Shown here: positions 24,339-32,948 of the stretch, in pieces | Numbering within the stretch: the stretch's first letter is position 1 | How the letters are laid out: each line of letters starts with the position of its first letter | Assembly: GCF_016107555.1 (NCBI RefSeq) | Contig: NZ_JABASU010000007.1 | Location: 47,441 to 111,440, forward strand | Source of the DNA: Psychrobacter celer | Lineage (GTDB): Bacteria > Pseudomonadota > Gammaproteobacteria > Pseudomonadales > Moraxellaceae | Reading direction: 5' to 3' | Length of the DNA stretch: 64,000 bases | The notes under the pieces: model-generated | Database searches by the model: none | What the model saw: only the letters and a program-made list of their open reading frames with translations | What the model was told of the DNA's origin: nothing | Position numbers and translations under genes: made by a program

Positions 24339-25940
24339 ATGAAAGACATGCTCCAATCCCCAACACGGCGCCAATTGCTCTCCATGATCGGTAAAACAGC
24401 CGGAGCAACGGCGATGTATCAGGCGATGACCACGCTAGGGTTTGCCTCTGAGTCGACATTTCAAGAGTCCATGGAGCTTGAAGGGGCACCTCCGGGCGCT
24501 AGTATTATCGTCCTTGGGGCAGGCTTGGGTGGTCTGACGGCCGCTTATGAGCTGCGTCAGGCAGGCTATAATGTCAAGGTTTTGGAGTTTCAAAACCGCG
24601 GCGGCGGGCGTAGCTGGACACTAAATAGCGGAGATAGATATACCGAGCTTGGCGGTGCGGAAGTGACATGCGACTTTGAGGAAGGCAATTATTTTAATGG
24701 TGGGCCTTGGCGATTACCGAGCCATCATTATGCAGTGTTTCATTACTGCAAAAAATTTGGCGTAGAAATGCAGCCGTTTATCCAAACCAATGATCGAGCT
24801 TATTTGCATCGGACCAATTACTTCGGCGGTGTCCCTCAGCGTCTAGGGGACGTCAAAAACGATATTCAAGGCAATATCGCAGAGCTGATGTCCAAGGTGG
24901 TCAACGTCGGCGGCCTGGATCGCTCGGTCAATACCGAAGATAAAGAAAAGCTACTAGAGGGCTTAAAAGGTTGGGGCGTGCTGGACAAAGACTATCGTTA
25001 TCGCGCGAGCAATGCCACCAGCAAGCACCGCGGCTATAGCGTATTGCCAGGCGGCGGGCTTATGCCAACAGAGACACCCTCAAAACCGCTACCGATGAGT
25101 GAGATACTAGACTCAGGCATGTGGTCTGATATTTATAGCAATCATATGACGTATGCGCATCAGCCCACGATGTTTCAGCCAGTAGGTGGCATGGGTAAGA
25201 TAGGCGACGCCTTTACGCGTGAGTGCCGCGATATGATCGAATTTAATGCCAAGGTCACTAAGATTCACCAAGATGAGACGGGCGTGACGGTCAGCTATGT
25301 AGATAGCAACAACCCAGAAGGGACGGTGAAGACGGTACGGGCGGATTGGTGTGTCTGCAATATTCCTCTGACTGTCTTGACCCAGCTTGATATCAATGTC
25401 TCAAAGCCTATGAAGCAGGCGATGGCGGCAGTGCCTTATGATACTTCTTATAAAGTCGGCCTAGAATTTAAGCGCCGTTTTTGGGAAGAGGATGAGTGGA
25501 TCTATGGCGGCTTAACCTATACCAATATGCCAATTACCCAAATCGCTTATCCCTCTGAGGATATGTTTAAGGACGGCACAGGCGTTTTATTAGGGGCGTA
25601 TGGTTTTGGCGCTACTTCTTATAAATTTAATACCCTAACGCCGCAGGAGCGTATCAACGTCGCACTGGCCTATGGTAAATATATTCACCCACAGTATCCC
25701 AAAGAGTTTCGTGCTGGGACATCAGTGGTCTGGCATCGCATTCCGTGGACTTTGGGCTGTTATGGTATCTGGAGCGAATCTAGCCGCAAACAGCACTACG
25801 ATACGCTGTGCAGCATAGACAATCGTATCGTCTTAACTGGCGAGCATTGCTCTCATATACCAGCATGGCAAGAAGGCGCTATTTTATCTGGCATAGACGC
25901 CGCCAATCGCCTGCATAAAAAAGCAAAAATGCTTGGTTAA
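24339..25940 (+). CDS. Tat-exported FAD-dependent amine oxidase/dehydrogenase (flavin monoamine oxidase family)
   Basis: From the ATG at 24339 (AAGGA 7 bases upstream; an ATG at 24333 is too close to that site) the protein has 533 residues. The N-terminus carries a twin-arginine signal (TRRQLLSMIGKTAG). A Rossmann FAD motif follows (IIVLGAGLGGLTAAYELRQ), then the GGGRSWTL loop and GGAE of flavin amine oxidases. The C-terminal FAD-binding end is RIVLTGEHCSHIPAWQEGAI. Related enzymes oxidise amines or amino acids. Placement between two c-type cytochrome genes suggests that electrons go to cytochrome c and not to oxygen, as shown for the amine-oxidase-like enzyme NicA2 and its cytochrome CycN. 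The substrate is unknown. Confidence 0.9.
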   Translation: MKDMLQSPTRRQLLSMIGKTAGATAMYQAMTTLGFASESTFQESMELEGAPPGASIIVLGAGLGGLTAAYELRQAGYNVKVLEFQNRGGGRSWTLNSGDRYTELGGAEVTCDFEEGNYFNGGPWRLPSHHYAVFHYCKKFGVEMQPFIQTNDRAYLHRTNYFGGVPQRLGDVKNDIQGNIAELMSKVVNVGGLDRSVNTEDKEKLLEGLKGWGVLDKDYRYRASNATSKHRGYSVLPGGGLMPTETPSKPLPMSEILDSGMWSDIYSNHMTYAHQPTMFQPVGGMGKIGDAFTRECRDMIEFNAKVTKIHQDETGVTVSYVDSNNPEGTVKTVRADWCVCNIPLTVLTQLDINVSKPMKQAMAAVPYDTSYKVGLEFKRRFWEEDEWIYGGLTYTNMPITQIAYPSEDMFKDGTGVLLGAYGFGATSYKFNTLTPQERINVALAYGKYIHPQYPKEFRAGTSVVWHRIPWTLGCYGIWSESSRKQHYDTLCSIDNRIVLTGEHCSHIPAWQEGAILSGIDAANRLHKKAKMLG

Positions 25941-25970
25941 TATTGATAACAATAAAATTCAGAGGCTATC

Positions 25971-26624
25971 ATGGACAATGCAATCGTAAAAAAAACAATC
26001 AGGGAGAATACAACATCAAAAATGCTGCCTGTGATGTTGCTGAGTGTGATGAGTGGCGCGGTGGTAATGGGCTGTAGCCAGCAAGCAGATGATGTGGAGA
26101 CGGTGGCCAGTGTACAAGAAGCTGACCTTGCTCCAGATTATCAAGCCAGCCGCAATACGGGCAGTTGGGGCGGTGTCTATATGAGTCGCGACGAGCTAAA
26201 AGCCCCGCAGATCAACGTCGTCGATGACAGCTCGTTGCCAAGTATGGCGCAAGATGCCAGCCTTAGCAAATGGGAGGCAAAGTTTGAGGGCACCAATGCT
26301 TTTGTCACCACCGATGGCAAAAAGCTATACCACGACTCCTGTGCAGGCTGTCATATGCACGAAGGTCAAGGCGCGTACGGGGCAGGGTATTATCCGCCGC
26401 TGGCGAACAACAGCAAGATGCAGTCAAAATATTATATTATCGATATCTTGATTAATGGCTTTCGCGGTATGCCGTCTTTTCATATGATGATGGACGATGA
26501 GCAAATGGCTGCTGTCACGCAATATGTGGTCAGCGATCTTAATGGGTTTACCGATACGGTGACCGCCGCCGATGTTGCCAAATTAAGACACGCCAATCCA
26601 CCAGGCCATGATCCAAGCGAGTAG
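25971..26624 (+). CDS. Monoheme cytochrome c, predicted lipoprotein
   Basis: A 217-residue protein encoded 30 bases after the FAD enzyme, with AGAGG before the ATG. A hydrophobic segment ends in VVMGC, a lipobox with Cys35, so it is probably lipid-anchored; an internal ATG (Met18) would give a more usual signal length. One heme motif, CAGCH, lies at 124-128, followed by GAYGAGYYPPLANN, and a likely distal Met lies in GFRGMPSF. It resembles the small cytochromes of alcohol and amine dehydrogenase systems. It is probably the first electron acceptor of the FAD enzyme or a shuttle to the triheme subunit. Confidence 0.9.
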   Translation: MDNAIVKKTIRENTTSKMLPVMLLSVMSGAVVMGCSQQADDVETVASVQEADLAPDYQASRNTGSWGGVYMSRDELKAPQINVVDDSSLPSMAQDASLSKWEAKFEGTNAFVTTDGKKLYHDSCAGCHMHEGQGAYGAGYYPPLANNSKMQSKYYIIDILINGFRGMPSFHMMMDDEQMAAVTQYVVSDLNGFTDTVTAADVAKLRHANPPGHDPSE

Positions 26625-26635
26625 CTCGCTGGCAT

Positions 26636-26671
26636 ACAAAAACGCCTGATTAACTATCAGGCGTTTTTTGT
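26636..26671. terminator. Intrinsic terminator after the cytochrome-oxidase cluster
   Basis: The arms AAAAACGCCTGAT and ATCAGGCGTTTTTT enclose a 5-base loop. A/T runs on both sides also allow it to serve tolB from the other strand. Confidence 0.88.
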
Positions 26672-26736
26672 GGATGCTGTGGTCGCCAAGATAAAGTCGC
26701 TGTATCGTTTTTATATCGGATTGATGATATGAGAGT

Positions 26737-28074
26737 CTATTGTGGGCTGGCTGACCAAACGGGCGAGCGTATCACGCCTTGACCAGACTTGCCAAAGGAC
26801 TCACCGCCATTTAGGGACTTGATGATTAGCACTCCTTTGCCACCTTGGGTAGCGGCATATACCACACGCTTACCATTTGGCGAAAAGCTTGGCGCTTCAT
26901 CGATGCCCGTATTGCCTAAATTAGCTGTCACCGCGCCATTGCTATTCATCACCGCTGCGGCTCGCCCACTCAAAAAGGCGATCTGCGTGCCATCGTGACT
27001 GAACTGCGGACTGGTGGCGTAGCTACTGTTTGAGACTTTGGTCGTGCGCCCTGAGCCAAACTCATAGCGATAAATCTGCGGCTTATTAAAGCCTGCACGG
27101 TCACTGACAAACACAAACGATTTGCCATCTGGGGCGTAGCTTGGCTGTACCTCGCTGCTTGGCCAGTTGGTCAGTCTTTTGGGCTGGCCGCCGCTGGTAC
27201 TCATCTCATAGATATGCGAGCTGCCTTCAAAGCTGCTAGAAAACAGTATTTTGCTACCATCGGGCGAAAACGACGGGCTAAGATTGCTGCCTTTAAATGG
27301 AGTAAGTGCGCTGGCACCGCCGCCACTCACGTTTTGGATATAAATCACTGGATAAGACTGGTCGCGTTGGATAGCATAGGCGATACGGTTGCCATCAGGA
27401 GACCAAGCAGGCGAGAAGATAGAGCCTGCCACTTCGGTGATAGTCTTGGCGTTTTCGCCATCGGCATCCATTACTTTTAGGCGTGAGACTTTTTGTTTGC
27501 CGGTGCCGACTTCTTCGATATAGGCGATGCGTCCTGAGAAGTCGCCTGGCGTACCGGTGATCAGCTCATACACCTTATCAGCGATGACGTGACCGGCATA
27601 GCGCATGCTGTCTTTGTTGTTGTCAGCGCTGAGGCTTTGCTTGCCTTGTAGCACCCGACCTGATTTGACATCGATGACCTCATACTCTGTGATGACTTTA
27701 CCGCGATTGCTGCGAGTACTGCCCACCACCAAATAAGGAATACCCATGCTTTGCCAGACCGGCAAGCTGCCTGCCAGCTCGCTGCTACTATGCGGCTGCT
27801 GCGGCAAGTCTTTGCTGGTGACTTTTAGCTCTGTTTTGCTCAAGTCATTGAGAATAATCGGCGATAGTACCGAGTCTCCTGCAAAGGGTACAAACGCGAC
27901 TTGGTTTTGTTGTCTTGGCGCAACCACCGTGACATCGATCTCCATAGGCGCAGCAGTAGCAGAATATAAAGGAGCAAACAGCAATGGCGTAACCAATAGC
28001 GAAGCCGAAGCGAGGTTTAACGCGGAGAAAGTGGTGACCTTTGAGGTTGGTAGCTTTAAAGATAATGGTTTCAT
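26737..28074 (-). CDS. tolB: Tol-Pal system beta-propeller protein TolB
   Basis: The periplasmic TolB, which helps outer membrane constriction during division. It has 445 residues: a signal region of about 40 residues ending near TAAPMEIDV, the N-terminal domain, then a six-bladed propeller with repeats such as IFSPAWSPDGNRIAYA, LSPSFSPDGSKILFSSSF and SPQFSHDGTQIAFLSG. AGGG precedes the ATG. It closes a tolQ-tolR-tolA-tolB order; no pal gene follows. Confidence 0.96.
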   Translation of the reverse strand: MKPLSLKLPTSKVTTFSALNLASASLLVTPLLFAPLYSATAAPMEIDVTVVAPRQQNQVAFVPFAGDSVLSPIILNDLSKTELKVTSKDLPQQPHSSSELAGSLPVWQSMGIPYLVVGSTRSNRGKVITEYEVIDVKSGRVLQGKQSLSADNNKDSMRYAGHVIADKVYELITGTPGDFSGRIAYIEEVGTGKQKVSRLKVMDADGENAKTITEVAGSIFSPAWSPDGNRIAYAIQRDQSYPVIYIQNVSGGGASALTPFKGSNLSPSFSPDGSKILFSSSFEGSSHIYEMSTSGGQPKRLTNWPSSEVQPSYAPDGKSFVFVSDRAGFNKPQIYRYEFGSGRTTKVSNSSYATSPQFSHDGTQIAFLSGRAAAVMNSNGAVTANLGNTGIDEAPSFSPNGKRVVYAATQGGKGVLIIKSLNGGESFGKSGQGVIRSPVWSASPQ

Positions 28075-28187
28075 AGGTGAATACCCTAAGTTAAAAGTTT
28101 TAAAATAATCGGCGGTATGAGATAAACGTCAGAAAGCTCTAATGTCGCCTTATTTGACACTAGCCCTCAAATAGTTTTTACCTTAAT

Positions 28188-29186
28188 CTATTGAACCATA
28201 ACGTTGATAGTTAAAGCCGCAAAGCTGGCAGGGTTAGTCAAATCAATAGGTAGGGGGCTTGCGGCAAAAGCGGCTTTTTCCGCAGCATCATTAACAGCGC
28301 TATTAGCGCCAGTAGCTTTGGCGGACAATACGTTACCTTGATTATCTAATCTTAAAGCTACTTTAGCAGTAATACCTTGGGTTTCAAGCGGTGCTTTTAA
28401 ATTTCTCTGAATTTCAGCGGCTATGCTGTTCTTAAAATCATCCGCAGAAGCCGAAGCGCTACTACGGGTACTAGCAGGCTTGCTATCAGCCGTTGATTGA
28501 CCTTCTGATAAGTCAAAGGTTTTACCTGCGCTACCAGAACCACCAGTATCAATTTTTAGGTTTCGGTCGGTAGACGTAGGACGAGTAATCTTGGGTGGGT
28601 TGTTTTGTTTTTGATGAAACTCATCCAGCCGCCTTTGTTCCTCTATCAGCTGCTTTTTTTTATCTTGTTCAACTGCTTCGTGTTCTTCTAATATGGCTTC
28701 ATCAAGCTTGGCTGCCCACTCTGCCATACGGCGTTCATATTCTTGATTTTGCTCAAGCAGACGTTGGTGCTGCGTCTCATTCATGAGAATTGATGCACTC
28801 GCAGGATCGTCAGAGCGTGTGAATACAGGTGCTCGCTGCGCATTCGGTTGGTCAGTGCTTTGGCTGGTAGAGCCGCTATCAAATGTCTGAGGGGGCAAGG
28901 TGCTGGATATACCGTTTGTACTACTGTCGGTTTGCATGGCCTCTGCAGCGGCAGCTCGGTTGGCCAATATCTGTCCTTGCATCTCAGCGAGCTGCTCTGG
29001 CGAGACCATGACCGTCTCGATACCACCTGCTGTCTCTACATCGGTATGTTGATACGCGTATATCAAGATGCCCAGTACCAGCCCATGTGCGAGCAAGCTC
29101 AGCAGCATAGGTAAGGTGAGCCCGTTGCCTTCAGGCTCGGTGGGCACATAAACGACAGGGGCATTATGCATGGTGTGATTACTCAT
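28188..29186 (-). CDS. tolA: Cell envelope integrity protein TolA
   Basis: A 332-residue TolA. One membrane segment near the N-terminus (residues 25-43, PMLLSLLAHGLVLGILIYAY) is followed by a Gln/Glu/Lys-rich helical domain (about 140-200) that is much shorter than in E. coli. The C-terminal TolA/TonB-like domain shows NSIAAEIQRNLKAPLETQGI and VALRLDNQGNVLSAKATGAN. It links the TolQR motor to Pal and TolB. The linker has extra Ser/Thr-rich parts. Confidence 0.92.
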   Translation of the reverse strand: MSNHTMHNAPVVYVPTEPEGNGLTLPMLLSLLAHGLVLGILIYAYQHTDVETAGGIETVMVSPEQLAEMQGQILANRAAAAEAMQTDSSTNGISSTLPPQTFDSGSTSQSTDQPNAQRAPVFTRSDDPASASILMNETQHQRLLEQNQEYERRMAEWAAKLDEAILEEHEAVEQDKKKQLIEEQRRLDEFHQKQNNPPKITRPTSTDRNLKIDTGGSGSAGKTFDLSEGQSTADSKPASTRSSASASADDFKNSIAAEIQRNLKAPLETQGITAKVALRLDNQGNVLSAKATGANSAVNDAAEKAAFAASPLPIDLTNPASFAALTINVMVQ

Positions 29187-29264
29187 GAGCGTGGTATATC
29201 AGATTGTTTGCTATGATTTGCTGTATCATTGCTTGGCACTGTATTAGCAAAAATAGCGAGACAA

Positions 29265-29723
29265 TCACAGCGATGGGGTCGGTAAAGGCTCACCAGTGAG
29301 TAGTCCGACTTTTTCGATCCCTGCTTGTTGTAGGCTGGCCATCAATGTCATGATAGCGCCATACTGATTGTTTTGATCGGCATTGATCATCACTTGTACC
29401 GGTGGCTTGCCAGTATTGCTATTTTGTGTTTGAAGATTGGACAGCGTATTGATCAGCTCAGGCTCACTAATCGGCATGTCAATGTTGTTTTCATAGCTGA
29501 TAAATAGCTCGCCGCTCGCCGTTAGAGACACAATGATTGGTAGCTGACTTTGGCTCATGGTGTTGGTTTGCTCTTTGGGCAGATCCACGTCGACACCAGT
29601 GATGAGCAGCGGCGCGGTCACCATAAATATCACCAGTAGTACCAGCATGACGTCGATATAAGGAACGACATTCATCTCTGCATTTAGGGGTTTTTTTTCA
29701 CGGCGATAGGGGCTTTGTCTCAT
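29265..29723 (-). CDS. tolR: Tol-Pal system protein TolR
   Basis: An ExbD/TolR protein of 152 residues. The ATG at 29723 gives the usual length; a longer frame reaches 29816 but overlaps tolQ. The single membrane helix carries the conserved Asp in VPYIDVMLVLLVIFMVTAPL, the proton-responsive residue of the motor. The start lies 4 bases after the tolQ stop, so the two are translationally coupled. Confidence 0.95.
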   Translation of the reverse strand: MRQSPYRREKKPLNAEMNVVPYIDVMLVLLVIFMVTAPLLITGVDVDLPKEQTNTMSQSQLPIIVSLTASGELFISYENNIDMPISEPELINTLSNLQTQNSNTGKPPVQVMINADQNNQYGAIMTLMASLQQAGIEKVGLLTGEPLPTPSL

Positions 29724-29727
29724 ATAC

Positions 29728-30468
29728 TTAGCGTCCTTGCACCTGACTGGCACTCGATGGTGCCTCTGAGCTTGGGTTATTTTCGCGGTTCGTGCTGCGC
29801 TCAGCGCTGGTCTCACGCTGGAGCATACCAGTCATTTCATCACAAAACAGCGCGCGCGACTCATACAGACGGCCAGACTTGGCGGTGAAATGGTTGTAGG
29901 CCAGTACAGCAGGAATCGCAGCAAATAGACCCATAGCAGTGGCGATCAGTGCTTCAGCAATCCCAGGAGCGACCGCAGCGAGGGTAGCTTGTTCAGTTTG
30001 TGATAGCCCCAAAAACGCATTCATAATGCCCCAAACCGTCCCAAACAGTCCAATATAAGGCGCCACTGAGCCAATACTGGCAAGCGTGGTCAGTCCTGAC
30101 TCTAGTAATAACTGCTGACGACCCAATCCGACACGTAGCTTGCGCTCCACACCATCGATGATGTCGTCTTTGGGTTGGCGTTTTTTATGCATTCTTAAAT
30201 ATTCAGAAAACCCAACATAAAAAATCTGCTCAAGCCCTTGCCGATCAGGGGAGCCTTGTACGCCTTGATAGAGCTTGGCCAAGTCTTCACCCGACCAAAA
30301 CCACGTCTCAAATTGTTGATCGAAGTTTTTGGCAGTACCCAGCCGTGCACTCATACGAAAAATAATCACCCAGCTAAGTAGCGAGGCCAATAACAACAAC
30401 GCCATGACGATTTGTACCAGCAAACTGGCTTGGGTAACAAGGTCGATAATGTTTAATGATTCAGGCAT
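29728..30468 (-). CDS. tolQ: Tol-Pal system protein TolQ
   Basis: A 246-residue MotA/TolQ/ExbB channel protein with three membrane segments: near residues 15-37, and two in the second half around [20 protein letters not shown] and [20 protein letters not shown]. It builds the proton-driven TolQR motor. The usual upstream ybgC gene is not present; the next gene upstream is on the other strand. Confidence 0.95.
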   Translation of the reverse strand: MPESLNIIDLVTQASLLVQIVMALLLLASLLSWVIIFRMSARLGTAKNFDQQFETWFWSGEDLAKLYQGVQGSPDRQGLEQIFYVGFSEYLRMHKKRQPKDDIIDGVERKLRVGLGRQQLLLESGLTTLASIGSVAPYIGLFGTVWGIMNAFLGLSQTEQATLAAVAPGIAEALIATAMGLFAAIPAVLAYNHFTAKSGRLYESRALFCDEMTGMLQRETSAERSTNRENNPSSEAPSSASQVQGR

Positions 30469-30894
30469 GTATTTGACTCATGAGTGATGAATAACAACTG
30501 GTAGGACAAGTCCTAGTGTAGTGTACTGTGAAATGAAAAAAAGGTCATTTATTAAAGTGTTAAACGGTAAATAAAACCGGTAAAAATGATACATTGTTAT
30601 TTTCGATTGATTTGGTGACTTATCACATGACCTAAACCACAAAACAGTCATAAATAAAGCGAAAACAGCTGTTTGCACCCATCAGGCACGGGTAATGATT
30701 GAATTTGTACGCCAATTTCTCTAAAATGTTGCACTTTGTTACCGTTGCCGTTTTGATAATGACGTCGCAATCTATTTGCTGACGTCATATTTATTTTAGG
30801 CACCAATAAATTTGTTCTTTCTCTAAGATACGGTCTATTTATATATTTTGATGTTTAAATAAGGCCATACCTTAGCAAGCTGGGCGCGACACTT
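30469..30894. promoter_or_regulatory. Divergent promoter region with a 30-base inverted repeat (30759-30788)
   Basis: This 426-base region separates tolQ from the purine permease gene. ATGACGTCGCAA and TTGC-T-GACGTCAT form a near-perfect hairpin or dyad at 30759-30788, with only one unpaired base, about 105 bases before the permease start. No T-tract follows, so it is better read as an operator. A minus-strand open frame at 30478-30678 has no ribosome binding site and is not called. Confidence 0.5.
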
Positions 30895-32190
30895 ATGAAT
30901 GCAATTGAACGCTATTTTGGGATCAACGGTGAAAACACCACGGTCAAAACGGAAATCCTCGCTGGTATAACCACCTTTTTGACGATGGCTTATATCATCT
31001 TTGTCAACCCCAACGTATTGGCAGAAGCTGGTATGGACAAAGGGGCGGTGTTTGTTGCTACCTGTTTGGCAGCGGCATTAGGCTGCTTTATCATGGGTAT
31101 CTATGCCCGATTGCCTGTGGCATTGGCTCCTGGTATGGGCTTAAACGCCTTTTTTACCTATGGCGTCGTTTTAGGGATGGGCTATGCGTGGGAAACCGCG
31201 TTAGGCGCTGTTTTCTTATCAGGTTGTTTATTTATTCTCTTAAGCCTATTTAAGATTCGCGAGTGGATCATCAATGCCATTCCAGCCAGCCTCAAGCAAG
31301 GCATCGTGGCGGGTATTGGTGCGTTTTTGGCATTTATTGCCTTACAAAGCTCAGGCATCATCGTTGGCCGTGATGCGACACTAGTGATGCTAGGCGATAT
31401 GACCGCGTTTGCACCGATGATGGCGGCGCTGGGCTTTTTTATTATTATCGGCTTGGTCTACAAAAAAGTCCCAGGCGCGGTGACGATTGGTATTTTGGCG
31501 ATTACTCTGATCAGCTTGTTTACAGGGCATACACAGTTTACAGGCATCATGTCGACGCCGCCATCTGTCGCACCAACCTTTATGAAACTCGATATCGCAG
31601 GTGCCTTTGATATCGGTATGATCAGTGTGATTTTTGCGTTCTTGTTTGTCGACTTGTTTGATACTGCGGGCAGTCTGGTGGGTATCGCCAACAAGGCAGG
31701 TCTGATCGATAAAGACGGTAATATCCCTAACATGGACAAGGCGCTGCTTGCTGACTCAACAGCGACGGTCGCAGGCGCTATGCTAGGTACATCATCGACG
31801 ACCAGTTATATCGAGAGCGCCTCAGGTGTGGCCTCAGGTGGCCGTACAGGTCTGATGGCAGTGACCGTGGGCGTGATGTTTGTGCTGAGTATTTTCTTTG
31901 CACCCCTTGCTGGGATGATTCCTGCATACGCGACTGCTGGCGCAATTTTTTATGTCTCGGTATTGATGTTGTTTACGCTAAAAGACATCAACTGGGAAGA
32001 CTTAACCGAAGCGGCACCAGTGGCGGTAGTCCTGTTACTTACACCGCTGACGTACTCTATCGCTGATGGTATCGCGCTTGGGTTTATCACCTTTACTGCT
32101 GTCAAGCTGATGACGGGTAAGTTTTCAGAGATTAGCCTCCCTGTATGGGTATTGACGGCTATTTTGCTTGCCAAGCTGGTACTGCTATAA
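30895..32190 (+). CDS. NCS2-family purine permease (AzgA-like)
   Basis: A 431-residue membrane protein of the AzgA branch of NCS2 transporters (guanine, hypoxanthine or adenine import with protons). The hallmark N-terminus is present (ERYFGINGENTTVKTEILAGITTFLTMAY), as are the substrate-site motifs APGMGLNAFFTY and LFVDLFDTAGSL and the late TSSTTSYIESASGVASGGRTG. About 12 hydrophobic segments can be counted. The substrate within the purines cannot be fixed from sequence alone. Confidence 0.92.
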   Translation: MNAIERYFGINGENTTVKTEILAGITTFLTMAYIIFVNPNVLAEAGMDKGAVFVATCLAAALGCFIMGIYARLPVALAPGMGLNAFFTYGVVLGMGYAWETALGAVFLSGCLFILLSLFKIREWIINAIPASLKQGIVAGIGAFLAFIALQSSGIIVGRDATLVMLGDMTAFAPMMAALGFFIIIGLVYKKVPGAVTIGILAITLISLFTGHTQFTGIMSTPPSVAPTFMKLDIAGAFDIGMISVIFAFLFVDLFDTAGSLVGIANKAGLIDKDGNIPNMDKALLADSTATVAGAMLGTSSTTSYIESASGVASGGRTGLMAVTVGVMFVLSIFFAPLAGMIPAYATAGAIFYVSVLMLFTLKDINWEDLTEAAPVAVVLLLTPLTYSIADGIALGFITFTAVKLMTGKFSEISLPVWVLTAILLAKLVLL

Positions 32191-32261
32191 GTATTTGGCG
32201 TTATCAATGCGTTTGATACAAATACACTTGATATAACGGCTCAATATTGCGTTGTCATCCG

Positions 32262-32303
32262 TAAAAACCCTCTTTATCTGATATGGATAAAAAGGGTTTT
32301 TTT
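32262..32303 (+). terminator. Intrinsic terminator after the purine permease gene
   Basis: AAAAACCCTCTTTATC and GATAAAAAGGGTTTTTTT form a long stem with a 7-base loop and a T-tract. Confidence 0.88.
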
Positions 32304-32948
32304 ATGTGGGTGCAGTAGAGGGTTTTTAGGGTGCAGGTTTTAGCAAGGGGCGCGTCCAAGTATTTGATTAGAAAAACAATTAACACACAATAGTAAACAC
32401 AAAAATATAACTCAGGCGTCATGATGGAAAATTTGCTAGTAACTGATTGTTTTTTAGTAAGATATTAATTGTCAAAAATACGCGATATCGTTAGTTGGAA
32501 AATTTTTTTCATGATATTATAGCGACGTTAAGCGCATCACCTCAATCAACGCCGTAGAGGTTTTTCTTACAGTGAATTTGCATTATCTTAGATGACAGGG
32601 ATTCGCCATATTTGACACGTCGATGTTTGATATCGCTATCGCAAAACCTGCTCATCGCACTCCTTTCACTACTAACAAGAAGAAGGCACTAATGCCGCTT
32701 AACTTTTCGTTGTTGCCTTTGTATTGTTAACGTAGCCCGTTTAACACTCGAACGACCTACTTAACCGTTTCCAGCCTATGCTGGATTTTCTCGTTTTGTG
32801 ATGGCGCCGTTTGGTTTTTTGATTATCGCTGCATGCATATATTGTGATTGCTATTTATTTAACCGCTGTCATTAGCGGTGATACAAGACGATCAGACTTC
32901 CTAAAGCCCCATTTATGATGGTTTTTAAACGATAGTTATGGAGTTGTT
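32304..32948. other. Long leader and promoter region of putA
   Basis: About 645 bases with no supportable gene. An AT-rich block at 32400-32520 with a TATTAT box at 32515-32520 may be a promoter, which would give a leader of over 400 bases. No riboswitch motif was recognised. The PutA here has no DNA-binding domain to regulate itself, so another regulator must act here. Confidence 0.4.

Noticed and set aside
30478..30678. A 66-codon minus-strand open frame upstream of tolQ
   Set aside because: No ribosome binding site and low-complexity composition; more likely promoter DNA.
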